DNA of 64,000 nucleotides. It comes from Flavobacterium geliluteum. Its GTDB lineage: Bacteria; Bacteroidota; Bacteroidia; Flavobacteriales; Flavobacteriaceae. The stretch's first letter is position 1, and every line of letters starts with the position of its first letter. Under the pieces are notes generated by a model. The model did no database searches, had not been told where the DNA came from, and was given only the letters and a program-made list of their open reading frames with translations. The stretch spans positions 1-64,000 of the forward strand of contig NZ_JAGFBV010000007.1 in NCBI RefSeq assembly GCF_017948595.1, given 5' to 3'. Shown here in pieces: positions 17,405 through 26,244 of this stretch. Made by a program: the position numbers and the translations under genes.

Positions 17405-18503
17405 ATGACAACAACCGAACAAATAAAGGGTATTGTGGAGCGCCTTGGTGCGTTGAGGAGGTATCTTTGACGTTGATGCCAAACTGATCGAAATTGCGAA
17501 CGAGGAAGAGAAAACTTTTGCTCCCGATTTTTGGAACAATGCAAAAGAAGCGGAAATCATTGTAAAAAATCTTCGAAATAAGAAAAAATGGATTGAAGAT
17601 TACGACAAAGCCATCGAGCTTACAGATGAACTTCAACTGGCGTATGATTTTTATAAAGAAGGGGAGCTTTCTGCAGAAGAATTAGATGAACATTACAGTA
17701 CAACACAATCGCATATTGAAAACATCGAATTTAAAAATATGCTTTCTGATGAAGGCGATAGTTTAAGTGCTGTGGTTCAGATTACGGCGGGTGCGGGCGG
17801 TACAGAAAGCTGTGATTGGGCCGGAATGCTCATGAGAATGTACATGATGTGGGGAGAAAGCTATGGCTTTAAAATAAAAGAACTAAACTTTCAGGCTGGT
17901 GAGGTTGCGGGTATCAAAACGGTAACTTTAGAATTTGAAGGCGATTATTCTTTTGGTTATTTAAAAGGAGAAAACGGCGTGCATCGCTTGGTTCGAATCT
18001 CCCCTTTTGATAGCAATGCCAAACGTCATACCTCGTTTGCCTCTGTTTATGTCTATCCGTTGGTGGATGATAGTATTGAAATAGATATTAATCCTGCTGA
18101 TATAGAGATTACAACTTCTCGCTCGAGCGGCGCAGGAGGACAAAACGTAAATAAGGTAGAAACAAAAGTACAATTGGTGCACAAGCCAACCGGTATTCAG
18201 ATTCAGTGTTCAGAAACACGCTCGCAACAAGACAATAGGCAACGTGCCATGCAAATGCTACGTTCGCAATTGTACGAAATCGAACTTAAAAAGCAACAAG
18301 CGCAACGTGCCGATATCGAAGCGGGGAAAATGAAAATCGAATGGGGTTCGCAAATACGTAATTACGTTATGCAGCCTTATAAATTGGTAAAAGATGTCCG
18401 CACGGGTTACGAAACCAGCGATGTTGATGGCGTTATGAACGGAAATATCGATGCTTTCCTAAAAGCATTTCTGATGATGATGGGACAAAAAGAAGAGGAA
18501 TAA
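17405..18503 (+). CDS. prfB: Peptide chain release factor 2 with programmed +1 frameshift
   Basis: RF2 ends translation at UGA and UAA. The gene starts at ATG 17405, and after 21 sense codons meets an in-frame TGA at 17468-17470. The bases AGGAGGTATCTTTGAC are the classical recoding site: an internal Shine-Dalgarno, CTT slippery codon, UGA and C. After a +1 shift the frame continues GAC GTT GAT GCC to TAA 18501-18503. The GGQ motif ([11 protein letters not shown]) is present, and downstream parts match RF2 domains. The large in-frame part visible from 17739 alone is not the real start. RF2 level thus autoregulates: low RF2 favours the shift. Confidence 0.97.
17456..17471 (+). promoter_or_regulatory. 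prfB programmed +1 frameshift site
   Basis: AGGAGG (17456-17461) lies 3 bases before CTT (17465-17467) and the stop TGA, followed by C. Arrangement and spacing equal those of the canonical RF2 site. Confidence 0.95.
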
Positions 18504-18512
18504 AATTTAGGT

Positions 18513-18560
18513 TTCAGTCACAGTATTTAGTCAGCATGACTAAAGCTGTGGCTACTAAAA
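18513..18560. repeat. Palindrome before msrB
   Basis: CACAG, then TTTAGTCA, GCA, TGACTAAA, then CTGTG form a nested inverted repeat (near 18519-18552). It stands between prfB and msrB and has no T-tail. It may be an intergenic REP-like hairpin or an mRNA processing site. Confidence 0.45.
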
Positions 18561-18584
18561 ACTTCAAACTAAAAATACAGTATT

Positions 18585-19031
18585 ATGATCAAATGGGCAA
18601 ACGTAATTCATTTTACAAATAAAGGAAATCCTATTCCAGACAAAAAAGTTGAAAAAACGGAAGAGGAATGGAAGCAATTATTAACTCCAGAAGAATATCA
18701 GGTTACAAGACTAAAAGGTACTGAAAGGTCTTTTAGCTCTGAATTGTGCAGTTTGTTTGATCCCGGTCTTTACGAATGTAAATGCTGTGGCACTTTACTT
18801 TTTGATGCGAGCGAAAAATTTGAATCAGGAACGGGGTGGCCATCTTTTACACAGCCATTAAAAGAAAACGCAGTAGCCTATAATGCTGATAAATCGTACG
18901 GAATGATTCGTGTAGAAGTGGTTTGCAATACTTGCGATGCACATCTAGGACATGTTTTTCCTGATGGTCCGGAACCTAGTGGCTTACGCTATTGCATCAA
19001 CGCAATATCATTATCTAAAATAAAAGAGTGA
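18585..19031 (+). CDS. msrB: Peptide-methionine (R)-S-oxide reductase
   Basis: A 148-residue MsrB that reduces methionine-R-sulfoxide in proteins. The structural zinc is held by Cys65/Cys68 (CKCCG) and Cys114/Cys117 (CNTC). Catalytic Cys137 lies in RYCIN. Signature blocks FESGTGWPSF and DAHLGHVFPDGP are intact. No signal peptide, so cytoplasmic. It is not fused to MsrA. Confidence 0.95.
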   Translation: MIKWANVIHFTNKGNPIPDKKVEKTEEEWKQLLTPEEYQVTRLKGTERSFSSELCSLFDPGLYECKCCGTLLFDASEKFESGTGWPSFTQPLKENAVAYNADKSYGMIRVEVVCNTCDAHLGHVFPDGPEPSGLRYCINAISLSKIKE

Positions 19032-19279
19032 TTTTTTTTATTGAATGGGGTCGAAAAGTTTAAAATTGACGATTTCATTCAATAAAAATATTTTAACAAT
19101 ACAATTCTAATCGAAATAAATTGAAACAAATGTTAAAAAATCACGATATAAAATATTGAAACCACAATTACTTGGCTATTATTCTAAAAATTTATCAAAA
19201 TCTTAAAAAAAATATTAGGTAATTAGAATCTAATTGATTTTATTTGAAAACTCAAATCAAAAACCAATTCCAAAATTCA

Positions 19280-20278
19280 ATGAAATCCTACTCAATTCAA
19301 GAAATTAACGAAGTAATAAATGGCGTAATTCATGGCACAACTTCGCAATATATTACGGCTACAGAACAATTAGAAAAAGCTACGGCTTCTGAAATTTCTT
19401 TTATAGGAAACAAAAAATACGAAAAGCTTTGGGAAGGATCAAATGCTTCAGTGGCAATTGTCAATGAAGATATTTCGATAGAACCAGGCGAAAATCGTGC
19501 CTTTATAAAAGTTAAAAATGCAGATTTGGCAATGTCACAAATTTTAGCACTTTTTGCTCCGCCTGCTCCACTATTTCGCACAGACATTCATAAAACTGCT
19601 ACCATAGACGAAACAGCCCGAATTGGTGAAGGCGCCCGAATTGGTGCAGGATGTTATATTGGTCCCAACGTAGCCATCGGTGCAAACGCAACTATTTATC
19701 CAAATGTGACTATTTTAGACGAGTCTACTGTTGGCAAAAACACTGTTATTTGGTCAGGAACCGTTGTTCGTGAGCGTTGTCATATCGGTAGCGACTGCAT
19801 CATTCATCCCAATGCTACCATTGGTGCTGACGGTTTTGGTTTTAGACCCTGTAAAGAAAAAGGCCTGGTAAAAATTCCACAAATTGGTAATGTTATTATT
19901 GGTAATGGTGTCGAAATTGGAGCGAACTCGTGTGTCGATCGCGGAAAATTCAGCTCAACTGTTTTAGGTGATGGATGTAAAATTGATAATTTAGTTCAGA
20001 TAGGACATAACAGCAAACTGGGTAAATTCTGTATTATGGCCGGAAATAGCGGTTTAGCAGGTTCTGTTACCTTAGGAAATGGTGTAATAATTGGCGGAAG
20101 CGCCTCGATAAAAGACCACACTACTATTGGCGATGGTGCTATTGTTGGTGCTGGTTCGGGTGTAACCGGCGATGTTGCGGCAGGAAAAACAATGTTGGGT
20201 TATCCGGCAGTAGAGGCTCGCGATGCCTTAAAACAATGGGCAATTCTTAAAAGAATGGTCTGTGATTCTAAAAAATAA
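19280..20278 (+). CDS. lpxD: UDP-3-O-acylglucosamine N-acyltransferase
   Basis: Adds the second 3-hydroxyacyl chain in lipid A synthesis. I choose ATG 19280 (MKSYSIQEINEVI), giving 332 residues. A TTG at 19244 would add 12 residues not typical of LpxD. Layout: N-terminal uridine-binding domain (1-95), then hexapeptide left-handed beta-helix repeats (about 100-300, for example IGEGARIGAG and VGKNTVIWSG), the catalytic histidine region NLVQIGHNSKLG, and a C-terminal helix (ALKQWAILKRM). Flavobacteria often carry more than one LpxD-like gene, and the rest of the lpx pathway is not in this window. Confidence 0.92.
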   Translation: MKSYSIQEINEVINGVIHGTTSQYITATEQLEKATASEISFIGNKKYEKLWEGSNASVAIVNEDISIEPGENRAFIKVKNADLAMSQILALFAPPAPLFRTDIHKTATIDETARIGEGARIGAGCYIGPNVAIGANATIYPNVTILDESTVGKNTVIWSGTVVRERCHIGSDCIIHPNATIGADGFGFRPCKEKGLVKIPQIGNVIIGNGVEIGANSCVDRGKFSSTVLGDGCKIDNLVQIGHNSKLGKFCIMAGNSGLAGSVTLGNGVIIGGSASIKDHTTIGDGAIVGAGSGVTGDVAAGKTMLGYPAVEARDALKQWAILKRMVCDSKK

Positions 20279-20301
20279 TTCAAAATTGAAAGACATATCT
20301 C

Positions 20302-20328
20302 AAAAACAGAAGTTCGCTTCTGTTTTTT
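20302..20328 (+). terminator. Terminator of lpxD
   Basis: AAAAACAGAAG and CTTCTGTTTTT form a perfect 11-base-pair stem around TTCG's neighbours, with a T-run. Confidence 0.85.
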
Positions 20329-20423
20329 TATTTGTAAACGAAACATAAAATTAAGAATATTCTCTTTATTTCAATTGATTTTGTAAATTAGCGAACATTT
20401 TTTTATTAAAAACTCAATAGCAC

Positions 20424-22052
20424 ATGGATTTAAACTTCAATAAAAACGAAGATCACAATAAACTATTACTTTCTGACCTTAAACAGAAATTTGCTAAAGT
20501 AAAATTAGGCGGAGGAGAAAAACGCATCGAGAAATTACATGCCGAAGGCAAAATGACAGCCCGCGAACGCATTGATTATTTATTGGATGACAATTCGAAA
20601 AGCATTGAAATTGGAGGTTTTGTTGGAGAAGGAATGTATGCAGAACACGGCGGTTGTCCTTCTGGAGGCGTGGTCATTAAAATAGGCTACATCCGAGGAA
20701 AACAATGTATCGTTGTGGCAAACGATGCTACTGTAAAAGCAGGTGCTTGGTTTCCTATTACTGGAAAGAAAAACTTGCGCGCACAGGAAATTGCGATGGA
20801 GAACAGAATTCCGATCATCTATTTGGTAGATAGTGCCGGCGTTTATTTGCCGCTTCAGGACGAAATATTTCCCGATAAAGAACATTTTGGACGCATTTTT
20901 AGAAACAATGCTCAAATGAGCAGCATGGGGATTACTCAAATTGCCGCTATCATGGGCAGCTGCGTTGCAGGCGGAGCCTATTTGCCTATTATGAGCGACG
21001 AAGCTTTGATTGTCGATAAAACAGGAAGTATTTTCCTTGCGGGAAGTTATCTCGTAAAAGCCGCTATTGGCGAAACAATTGATAATGAAACTTTGGGTGG
21101 AGCTACAACGCATTGTGAAATCTCTGGAGTCACTGACTACAAAGCAAAAGATGATGCAGATGCGCTTGACAAAATAAAAAATATTGTAGATAAAATAGGT
21201 GATTATGATAAAGCGGGCTACAGCCGTATTAAAGCCGAAAAACCCGCTCTTGAACCAAAGGACATTTACGGAATCCTTCCAAAAGCCCGAAATGAGCAAT
21301 ATGATATGATGGAAATCATCAATCGTCTGGTTGATAATTCAGAATTTGAAGCATACAAAGACGGTTACGGACAAACTATTATAACAGGTTATGCCCGCAT
21401 TGACGGTTGGGCAGTTGGTATTGTGGCCAATCAGCGAAAAGTTGTAAAAACGAAAAAAGGCGAAATGCAATTTGGCGGTGTTATTTACTCAGATAGTGCC
21501 GACAAAGCCACACGTTTTATCGCCAATTGTAATCAGAAAAAAATACCGCTGGTTTTTATACAAGATGTTACCGGTTTTATGGTGGGCTCAAAATCTGAAC
21601 ATGGCGGAATCATCAAAGACGGTGCAAAAATGGTCAATGCCGTGAGCAATTCGGTGGTGCCAAAATTTACGGTAATCGTAGGAAATTCTTATGGTGCAGG
21701 AAATTACGCCATGTGCGGAAAAGCCTTCGACCCAAGATTGATCTTTGCGTGGCCAAGTGCAGAACTTGCCGTAATGGGAGGAACTCAGGCTGCAAAAGTA
21801 TTGGCGCAAATCGAAGCTTCTTCGCTTAAAGCGAAAGGACAAGTGGTAGACGAGGCTACAGAAGCCGAATTATTCTCTAAAATAAAAGCCCGTTATGATG
21901 AGCAAACTTCACCTTATTATGCAGCTTCGAGATTATGGACCGATGCTATTATTGATCCTTTGGACACGAGAACCTGGATTTCTATGGGAATTGAAGCTGC
22001 CAACCACGCTCCTATTCAAAAACCATTTAACTTAGGTGTTATTCAGGTGTAA
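20424..22052 (+). CDS. Acyl-CoA carboxylase, carboxyltransferase (beta) subunit
   Basis: A 542-residue biotin-dependent carboxyltransferase of the PccB/MccB/AccD-like family, which moves carboxyl from biotin to an acyl-CoA. The N-half crotonase fold has RIEKLHAEGKMTARERIDYL and the oxyanion loop region SCVAGGAYLP. The C-half has VTGFMVGSKSE, GNSYGAGNYAM and WPSAELAVMGG. Those features favour methylcrotonyl- or propionyl-CoA carboxylase. No biotin carboxylase/biotin carrier alpha subunit lies nearby, so the partner must be elsewhere and the substrate cannot be settled. Confidence 0.9.
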   Translation: MDLNFNKNEDHNKLLLSDLKQKFAKVKLGGGEKRIEKLHAEGKMTARERIDYLLDDNSKSIEIGGFVGEGMYAEHGGCPSGGVVIKIGYIRGKQCIVVANDATVKAGAWFPITGKKNLRAQEIAMENRIPIIYLVDSAGVYLPLQDEIFPDKEHFGRIFRNNAQMSSMGITQIAAIMGSCVAGGAYLPIMSDEALIVDKTGSIFLAGSYLVKAAIGETIDNETLGGATTHCEISGVTDYKAKDDADALDKIKNIVDKIGDYDKAGYSRIKAEKPALEPKDIYGILPKARNEQYDMMEIINRLVDNSEFEAYKDGYGQTIITGYARIDGWAVGIVANQRKVVKTKKGEMQFGGVIYSDSADKATRFIANCNQKKIPLVFIQDVTGFMVGSKSEHGGIIKDGAKMVNAVSNSVVPKFTVIVGNSYGAGNYAMCGKAFDPRLIFAWPSAELAVMGGTQAAKVLAQIEASSLKAKGQVVDEATEAELFSKIKARYDEQTSPYYAASRLWTDAIIDPLDTRTWISMGIEAANHAPIQKPFNLGVIQV

Positions 22053-22172
22053 AATTTAGTGTATTCTTAAAATACGTTAATTAAAAAGTAATAAACTTAT
22101 TTTCAAGCACTTAAAAATATTATTCCATTAAAAATTAGTAACTTAGCTAATAATTTTTAATGAAATGGTATC

Positions 22173-22595
22173 ATGGAAAATGTAAAAAGCTTGAATAAGT
22201 GGGCCAATGCGCACACTTATTTACCTGTTGATTTGGTACGTATTGCATTGGGTGTTTTTTTATTTATGAAAGGAGTTTCATTTGTGACAAACATTCAGTA
22301 CTTGCATGATTTAATTTCACCGATTGATCAATTTGGTGGCGGAATGTTTCTTTTGCATTACATCGCTCCCGCGCACATGATTGGCGGAATTATGATCGTT
22401 TTTGGACTGCTTACCCGTTGGGCAATTGCCGCTCAGCTGCCTATTCTTTTTGGAGCAGTTTTGGTTAATTTTATGGGACAGATGCATTCAGAAAGTTTAA
22501 TTCTTGCTGTTGTGGTTCTTATCATTTGTGTGTTCTTCTTATTTTATGGAAGCGGAAAACATTCAGCTGATTATTACTTCAAAATGCAACAATAA
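22173..22595 (+). CDS. DoxX-family membrane protein
   Basis: A 140-residue integral membrane protein with four hydrophobic segments (about 20-40, 63-82, 85-103, 110-130) and the DoxX-type pattern RIALGVFLFMKGVSF. These small quinone- or thiol-linked proteins are of uncertain role. In this class they are often connected to redox protection. Single gene. Confidence 0.8.
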   Translation: MENVKSLNKWANAHTYLPVDLVRIALGVFLFMKGVSFVTNIQYLHDLISPIDQFGGGMFLLHYIAPAHMIGGIMIVFGLLTRWAIAAQLPILFGAVLVNFMGQMHSESLILAVVVLIICVFFLFYGSGKHSADYYFKMQQ

Positions 22596-22662
22596 TGCTA
22601 TTTTAAGACTTATTTAGTAAATTAAATTTAGATTAATGTGTTTTATGAATTAAATTCGCCAC

Positions 22663-23010
22663 ATGAACTGGATTCGTAAAACCATTATTTTTGTCTCACT
22701 TTTAATCGCCGTACTATTTGCTTTCCAAGCAGATCATACCGCTATGGATAAACGTGATTCAGAAAAAAAAGAGAATACCTTCTCTGTTCACAATAATGAT
22801 GCTCTGGCTTTTATTCAGCCTCAGGCAAGTTTTCAACTTGTGGCCAGTGCAAAAACAAGTTATCCGGTCGTTCTCAAATGGTTTGATGCTTTATTAATAG
22901 AAATCCCTGATTATCAATCCATATTATTTGCAAATAATTTTGCAAACCAATGCTTCAATCAAAGCAAAAAGCTTTCTATACTACTCTATCCTTTCCTTTT
23001 TTTTTGGTAA
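22663..23010 (+). CDS. Hypothetical membrane-anchored protein
   Basis: A 115-residue protein with one N-terminal hydrophobic segment (about 7-23), a charged patch (DKRDSEKKENTF) and a C-terminal aromatic stretch (LLYPFLFFW). I do not recognise a family. Start, RBS spacing and codon use look normal, so I regard it as a real gene of unknown function. Confidence 0.55.
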   Translation: MNWIRKTIIFVSLLIAVLFAFQADHTAMDKRDSEKKENTFSVHNNDALAFIQPQASFQLVASAKTSYPVVLKWFDALLIEIPDYQSILFANNFANQCFNQSKKLSILLYPFLFFW

Positions 23011-23114
23011 TTAAAGAATGAAATTTTACTGAGAAGATGATATTCTTCAAAAACAAAAACCGTTTACTGCCAGTAAATTGTTTATTACTTCATTCAATTT
23101 AATTTATAAACAAA

Positions 23115-23585
23115 ATGGATACATCTATAACTATTATTGGTCTCGTGATTGCACTCATCGTGGCCATTCCTATATATTTTTCTGCGCGCTCAACCGCCAA
23201 CAATAAAGCAAAAATTAAAGAAATAAAGCGAAAATTTGACCCGTCTAATCTGCTTGACTTTGACCAAACCGAAGCGATAAATAATAAAGTGCTTACCCTT
23301 GATCATCAGAATAGAAAGTTTATTTTGATGAATTTTAATCCAAATAAAGAGGAAGCTTCTTTTGTCGATCTAAAAACTGTTTCTTCTTGTAAATTAATTC
23401 TAACGACTGAAGGAAATTCTAGTACGATTGTAAAAATTGATTTTGAATTTTTAGAAAAAGAAACAGCCAAAAAAATTACCATCCCTTTTTATGATTTTGA
23501 TGATGATCGCATCAAACAAATTAGTGTGTATCAGGATCACCAATTTGCCAAAAAATGGCTCAAAATCATTCAAGATTCTATTTAG
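23115..23585 (+). CDS. Hypothetical protein with N-terminal membrane anchor
   Basis: A 156-residue protein. One membrane segment at residues 5-23, then a basic stretch (NNKAKIKEIKRKFD), then a soluble alpha/beta domain facing the cytoplasm by the positive-inside rule. No family recognised. It is followed by a good terminator before hemN. Confidence 0.7.
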   Translation: MDTSITIIGLVIALIVAIPIYFSARSTANNKAKIKEIKRKFDPSNLLDFDQTEAINNKVLTLDHQNRKFILMNFNPNKEEASFVDLKTVSSCKLILTTEGNSSTIVKIDFEFLEKETAKKITIPFYDFDDDRIKQISVYQDHQFAKKWLKIIQDSI

Positions 23586-23605
23586 TGTTCGTTATTTAAT
23601 TCAAA

Positions 23606-23635
23606 GGAGAGGCTCAAAATTGAGTCTCTTTTTTT
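23606..23635 (+). terminator. Terminator before hemN
   Basis: AGAGGCTCAA (23608-23617) pairs with TTGAGTCTCT (23620-23629) through one G-T pair, followed by a T-run. It isolates hemN from the upstream gene. Confidence 0.8.
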
Positions 23636-23646
23636 GTGCCTTTTTA

Positions 23647-23689
23647 TGATAATTATCATTTTGATTACGAAAGGAACGTCTTACTTTTG
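23647..23689 (+). promoter_or_regulatory. FNR-like box and -7 element of hemN
   Basis: TGATAATTATCA (23647-23658) is a perfect palindrome of the FNR type (TTGATnnnnATCAA core). After 23 bases comes TACTTTTG (23682-23689), a match to TAnnTTTG. If the G is near -4, the box centre lies near -40.5, the position for class II activation, and the leader is about 16 bases. The same geometry recurs at ccoS, ccoI and the PAS gene. Confidence 0.75.
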
Positions 23690-23708
23690 AGTATCTTAAA
23701 CTATTTTT

Positions 23709-25073
23709 ATGAAAGTTTCTTTAACTCAAAAATACAATGTTCCAGGTCCCAGATACACCAGTTATCCCACTGTTCCGTACTGGAATGAGGCAGATTTTAA
23801 TGATTTGAAATGGGTTGCATCGCTTCAAAAATCATTTGTTGAGAGCAATTCAGAAAACGGAATAAGTTTATACCTTCACCTGCCTTTTTGCGAAAGTATG
23901 TGTACTTTTTGCGGATGCAACAAACGTATCACCAAAAATCATTCGGTAGAAGAAACATACATTAAGGCTCTTTTAAAAGAATGGAGTTTGTACTGCAAAT
24001 TATTGCCTGAAAAACCACTTATCAAAGAAATTCATTTAGGAGGCGGGACACCCACTTTTTTTTCAAAAAATAACTTAGAGCATCTTATAAATGGGATCTT
24101 TAGTTATGCCAATAAAGCCGAAAATTACGAATTTAGTTTCGAAGGGCATCCTAATAACACGACTTACGAGCAACTTCAAAAATTATATAATTTAGGTTTC
24201 CGCCGAGTAAGTTTTGGCGTTCAGGATTATGCTTCAAAAGTACAAAAAGCTATAAACAGAATACAGCCGTTTCATAATGTTGCAAAAGTAACTTTTTGGG
24301 CCAAAGAAATTGGTTACACTTCGATTGGACATGATATTATTTTTGGATTGCCTTTTCAGACTATAGAAGATGTTGTGGATACTATCGAAAAAACAAATTC
24401 GCTAAAACCGGACCGTCTGGCTTTTTACAGTTACGCTCATGTGCCGTGGATCAAGGGAAATGGGCAACGTGGCTTTGATGAAAAAAATCTTCCTCGAGAT
24501 GATGAAAAAAGAAAATTATACGAAATTGGCAAAACACTATTATCCAAAAATGGCTATCACGAAATTGGTATGGATCATTTTGCTTTGTCTACCGATACTT
24601 TATACAAAGCTTCATTAAACAATAAATTACACCGAAATTTTATGGGTTACAGCGCCTCAAAAACACAATTAATGATTGGTTTGGGCGTTTCTTCTATTAG
24701 TGACAGCTGGTACAGTTTTGCTCAGAACACAAAAAGTTTAGAAGACTACTATCAGCTATTAGAATGGGACAAATTACCTATTTCTAAAGGTCATGTGCTG
24801 AGCGAAGAAGATTTGATTGTACGCAAACACATTTTGAATTTAACCTGCCAATTAGAAACTTCCTGGAATCATACTGAAGGTTATTTTGATGAACTTCCTC
24901 AAGTCTTGAAAAGTTTGGATGAAATGGAAAAGGATCAACTGATTGTTATTGAAGCCAATAAACTCAAAATTACAGTAGCAGGAAGACCTTTTGTACGCAA
25001 TGTTTGCATGGCATTTGATTTGCATTTGAAAAGAAAATCGCCGGAAACCAATTTATTCTCTATGACAGTTTAA
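23709..25073 (+). CDS. hemN: Oxygen-independent coproporphyrinogen III oxidase
   Basis: A 454-residue radical-SAM enzyme that decarboxylates coproporphyrinogen III without oxygen in heme synthesis. The 4Fe-4S/SAM site is CESMCTFCGC (Cys61, Cys65, Cys68, with the following Cys70 typical of HemN). GGGTPTFF, FEGHPN and IGLGVSSISD are further family blocks. Full HemN length with the C-terminal winged-helix-like domain makes HemN more likely than HemW. Its own promoter has an FNR-like box. The stop codon overlaps that of the convergent safE-like gene by 4 bases. Confidence 0.95.
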   Translation: MKVSLTQKYNVPGPRYTSYPTVPYWNEADFNDLKWVASLQKSFVESNSENGISLYLHLPFCESMCTFCGCNKRITKNHSVEETYIKALLKEWSLYCKLLPEKPLIKEIHLGGGTPTFFSKNNLEHLINGIFSYANKAENYEFSFEGHPNNTTYEQLQKLYNLGFRRVSFGVQDYASKVQKAINRIQPFHNVAKVTFWAKEIGYTSIGHDIIFGLPFQTIEDVVDTIEKTNSLKPDRLAFYSYAHVPWIKGNGQRGFDEKNLPRDDEKRKLYEIGKTLLSKNGYHEIGMDHFALSTDTLYKASLNNKLHRNFMGYSASKTQLMIGLGVSSISDSWYSFAQNTKSLEDYYQLLEWDKLPISKGHVLSEEDLIVRKHILNLTCQLETSWNHTEGYFDELPQVLKSLDEMEKDQLIVIEANKLKITVAGRPFVRNVCMAFDLHLKRKSPETNLFSMTV

Positions 25074-25771
25074 TGACAATTAGGAACCTGCTGCACAAAT
25101 AAAGTCATATTGGAAGGAGAAATATAAGGGATTCCCAAACCTAAACCTCTTAGAATAAACAAAATTCCGATGCATACAGTAACATACGGAATTACTTTCT
25201 GAATTTTATTGCGATAAGAAAGTTTTAGAACAGCATGTATGTAAACAACCAAGGTCATCAAAGGGATCGTTCCTAAACCAAACAAAACCATATACAAAAC
25301 GCCCAAGTCTGCACTTTGCATAGCGATAGCACCAAATAAGGCGACATACACCATTCCGCAAGGCAGAAAACCATTGAGTAAACCAATTATAAAAAGTGAT
25401 TTGTAGCTTTTGTTTTTGAATTGGCTTCCTAAACTTGATTTAATTTTAGAAATAAGTTTGTAAACTGGTTGCGAAAAATTATAATTGGCGAATGCTTTTT
25501 CTGGAATTAAAACAACCAAAATAATCGCCAAGCCGATAAAAATAGACATTTTTTGCTGTAATCCTGCTAAGAAAAAACCTCTGCCCAATAATCCGAAAAT
25601 TAATCCTATAGTAGCATAAGCGGTTATTCTGCCAAAATGATACGTACCAATTTGAAATGCTTTTTTGACTCCGTTTTGATTATCTACGGGTAACATCATA
25701 GCGATAGGGCCACACATTCCGATACAGTGAAAACTACTTATTATTCCGAATATAAAAGCTGAATACAACAT
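25070..25771 (-). CDS. Sulfite exporter TauE/SafE-type membrane protein (UreH-like)
   Basis: A 233-residue polytopic membrane protein with about six hydrophobic segments. It starts with IFGIISSFHCIGMCGPI, the pattern of the UreH/CcoS-neighbour branch of the TauE/SafE family often found at the end of cbb3 operons. A role in copper or heme handling for oxidase assembly is inferred from the operon position. It is the last gene of the cco operon, 10 bases after ccoH. Confidence 0.85.
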   Translation of the reverse strand: MLYSAFIFGIISSFHCIGMCGPIAMMLPVDNQNGVKKAFQIGTYHFGRITAYATIGLIFGLLGRGFFLAGLQQKMSIFIGLAIILVVLIPEKAFANYNFSQPVYKLISKIKSSLGSQFKNKSYKSLFIIGLLNGFLPCGMVYVALFGAIAMQSADLGVLYMVLFGLGTIPLMTLVVYIHAVLKLSYRNKIQKVIPYVTVCIGILFILRGLGLGIPYISPSNMTLFVQQVPNCH

Positions 25772-25781
25772 TTTCTTTTCC

Positions 25782-26231
25782 TTAATTTACATAAACAACT
25801 TCTTTTGTCTGGTAACTTTTTTTGTCATATTGCCATTCAATAGTAACATCCCAACGACCTGCAATTAATTTTTTCTGCGGAATAAGCAAAACCGAATTAT
25901 GTAAAGCAATTGGTGTATTAAAATCAAATTTCTTGTTAGATGGTCGATACAAAAGAACGTTCCCTTTTATATCATTACTTTTAAAACCATTTGGAAAAAT
26001 AATTTTAACTCCTTCATTAGTAGCTACAATGGAAGGTTTTTCTTTTAGGTCCTGTGCGTTTTGTATGCGAACCATTTCGTCCTGAAAATGCGAATCATGC
26101 TTGTAATATTCTTCTACAACCAGATCATTATCGTATTTAGAATTGGACTGTACTTCGAAAACAAAGTATAAAATAAACGTCATAAAAAGCCCGAAAGCAA
26201 TGACAATTCCTGTTCCCCAATTGATTTTCAT
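25782..26231 (-). CDS. ccoH: FixH-family protein, cbb3 oxidase assembly
   Basis: A 149-residue protein with one N-terminal membrane segment (about 6-26) and a periplasmic beta-rich domain, as in FixH/CcoH. The motif YYKHDSHFQDEM after the membrane segment is typical. CcoH helps the oxidase subunits assemble. It lies 13 bases after ccoG in the cco operon. Confidence 0.88.
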   Translation of the reverse strand: MKINWGTGIVIAFGLFMTFILYFVFEVQSNSKYDNDLVVEEYYKHDSHFQDEMVRIQNAQDLKEKPSIVATNEGVKIIFPNGFKSNDIKGNVLLYRPSNKKFDFNTPIALHNSVLLIPQKKLIAGRWDVTIEWQYDKKSYQTKEVVYVN

Positions 26232-26244
26232 AATAATATTTTTT

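Noticed and set aside
20580..21299. Long open frame on the minus strand inside the acyl-CoA carboxylase gene
   Set aside because: It lies fully antisense to a strongly conserved gene, has no plausible domain, and is rich in Cys, Phe and Ser as is typical for antisense frames.
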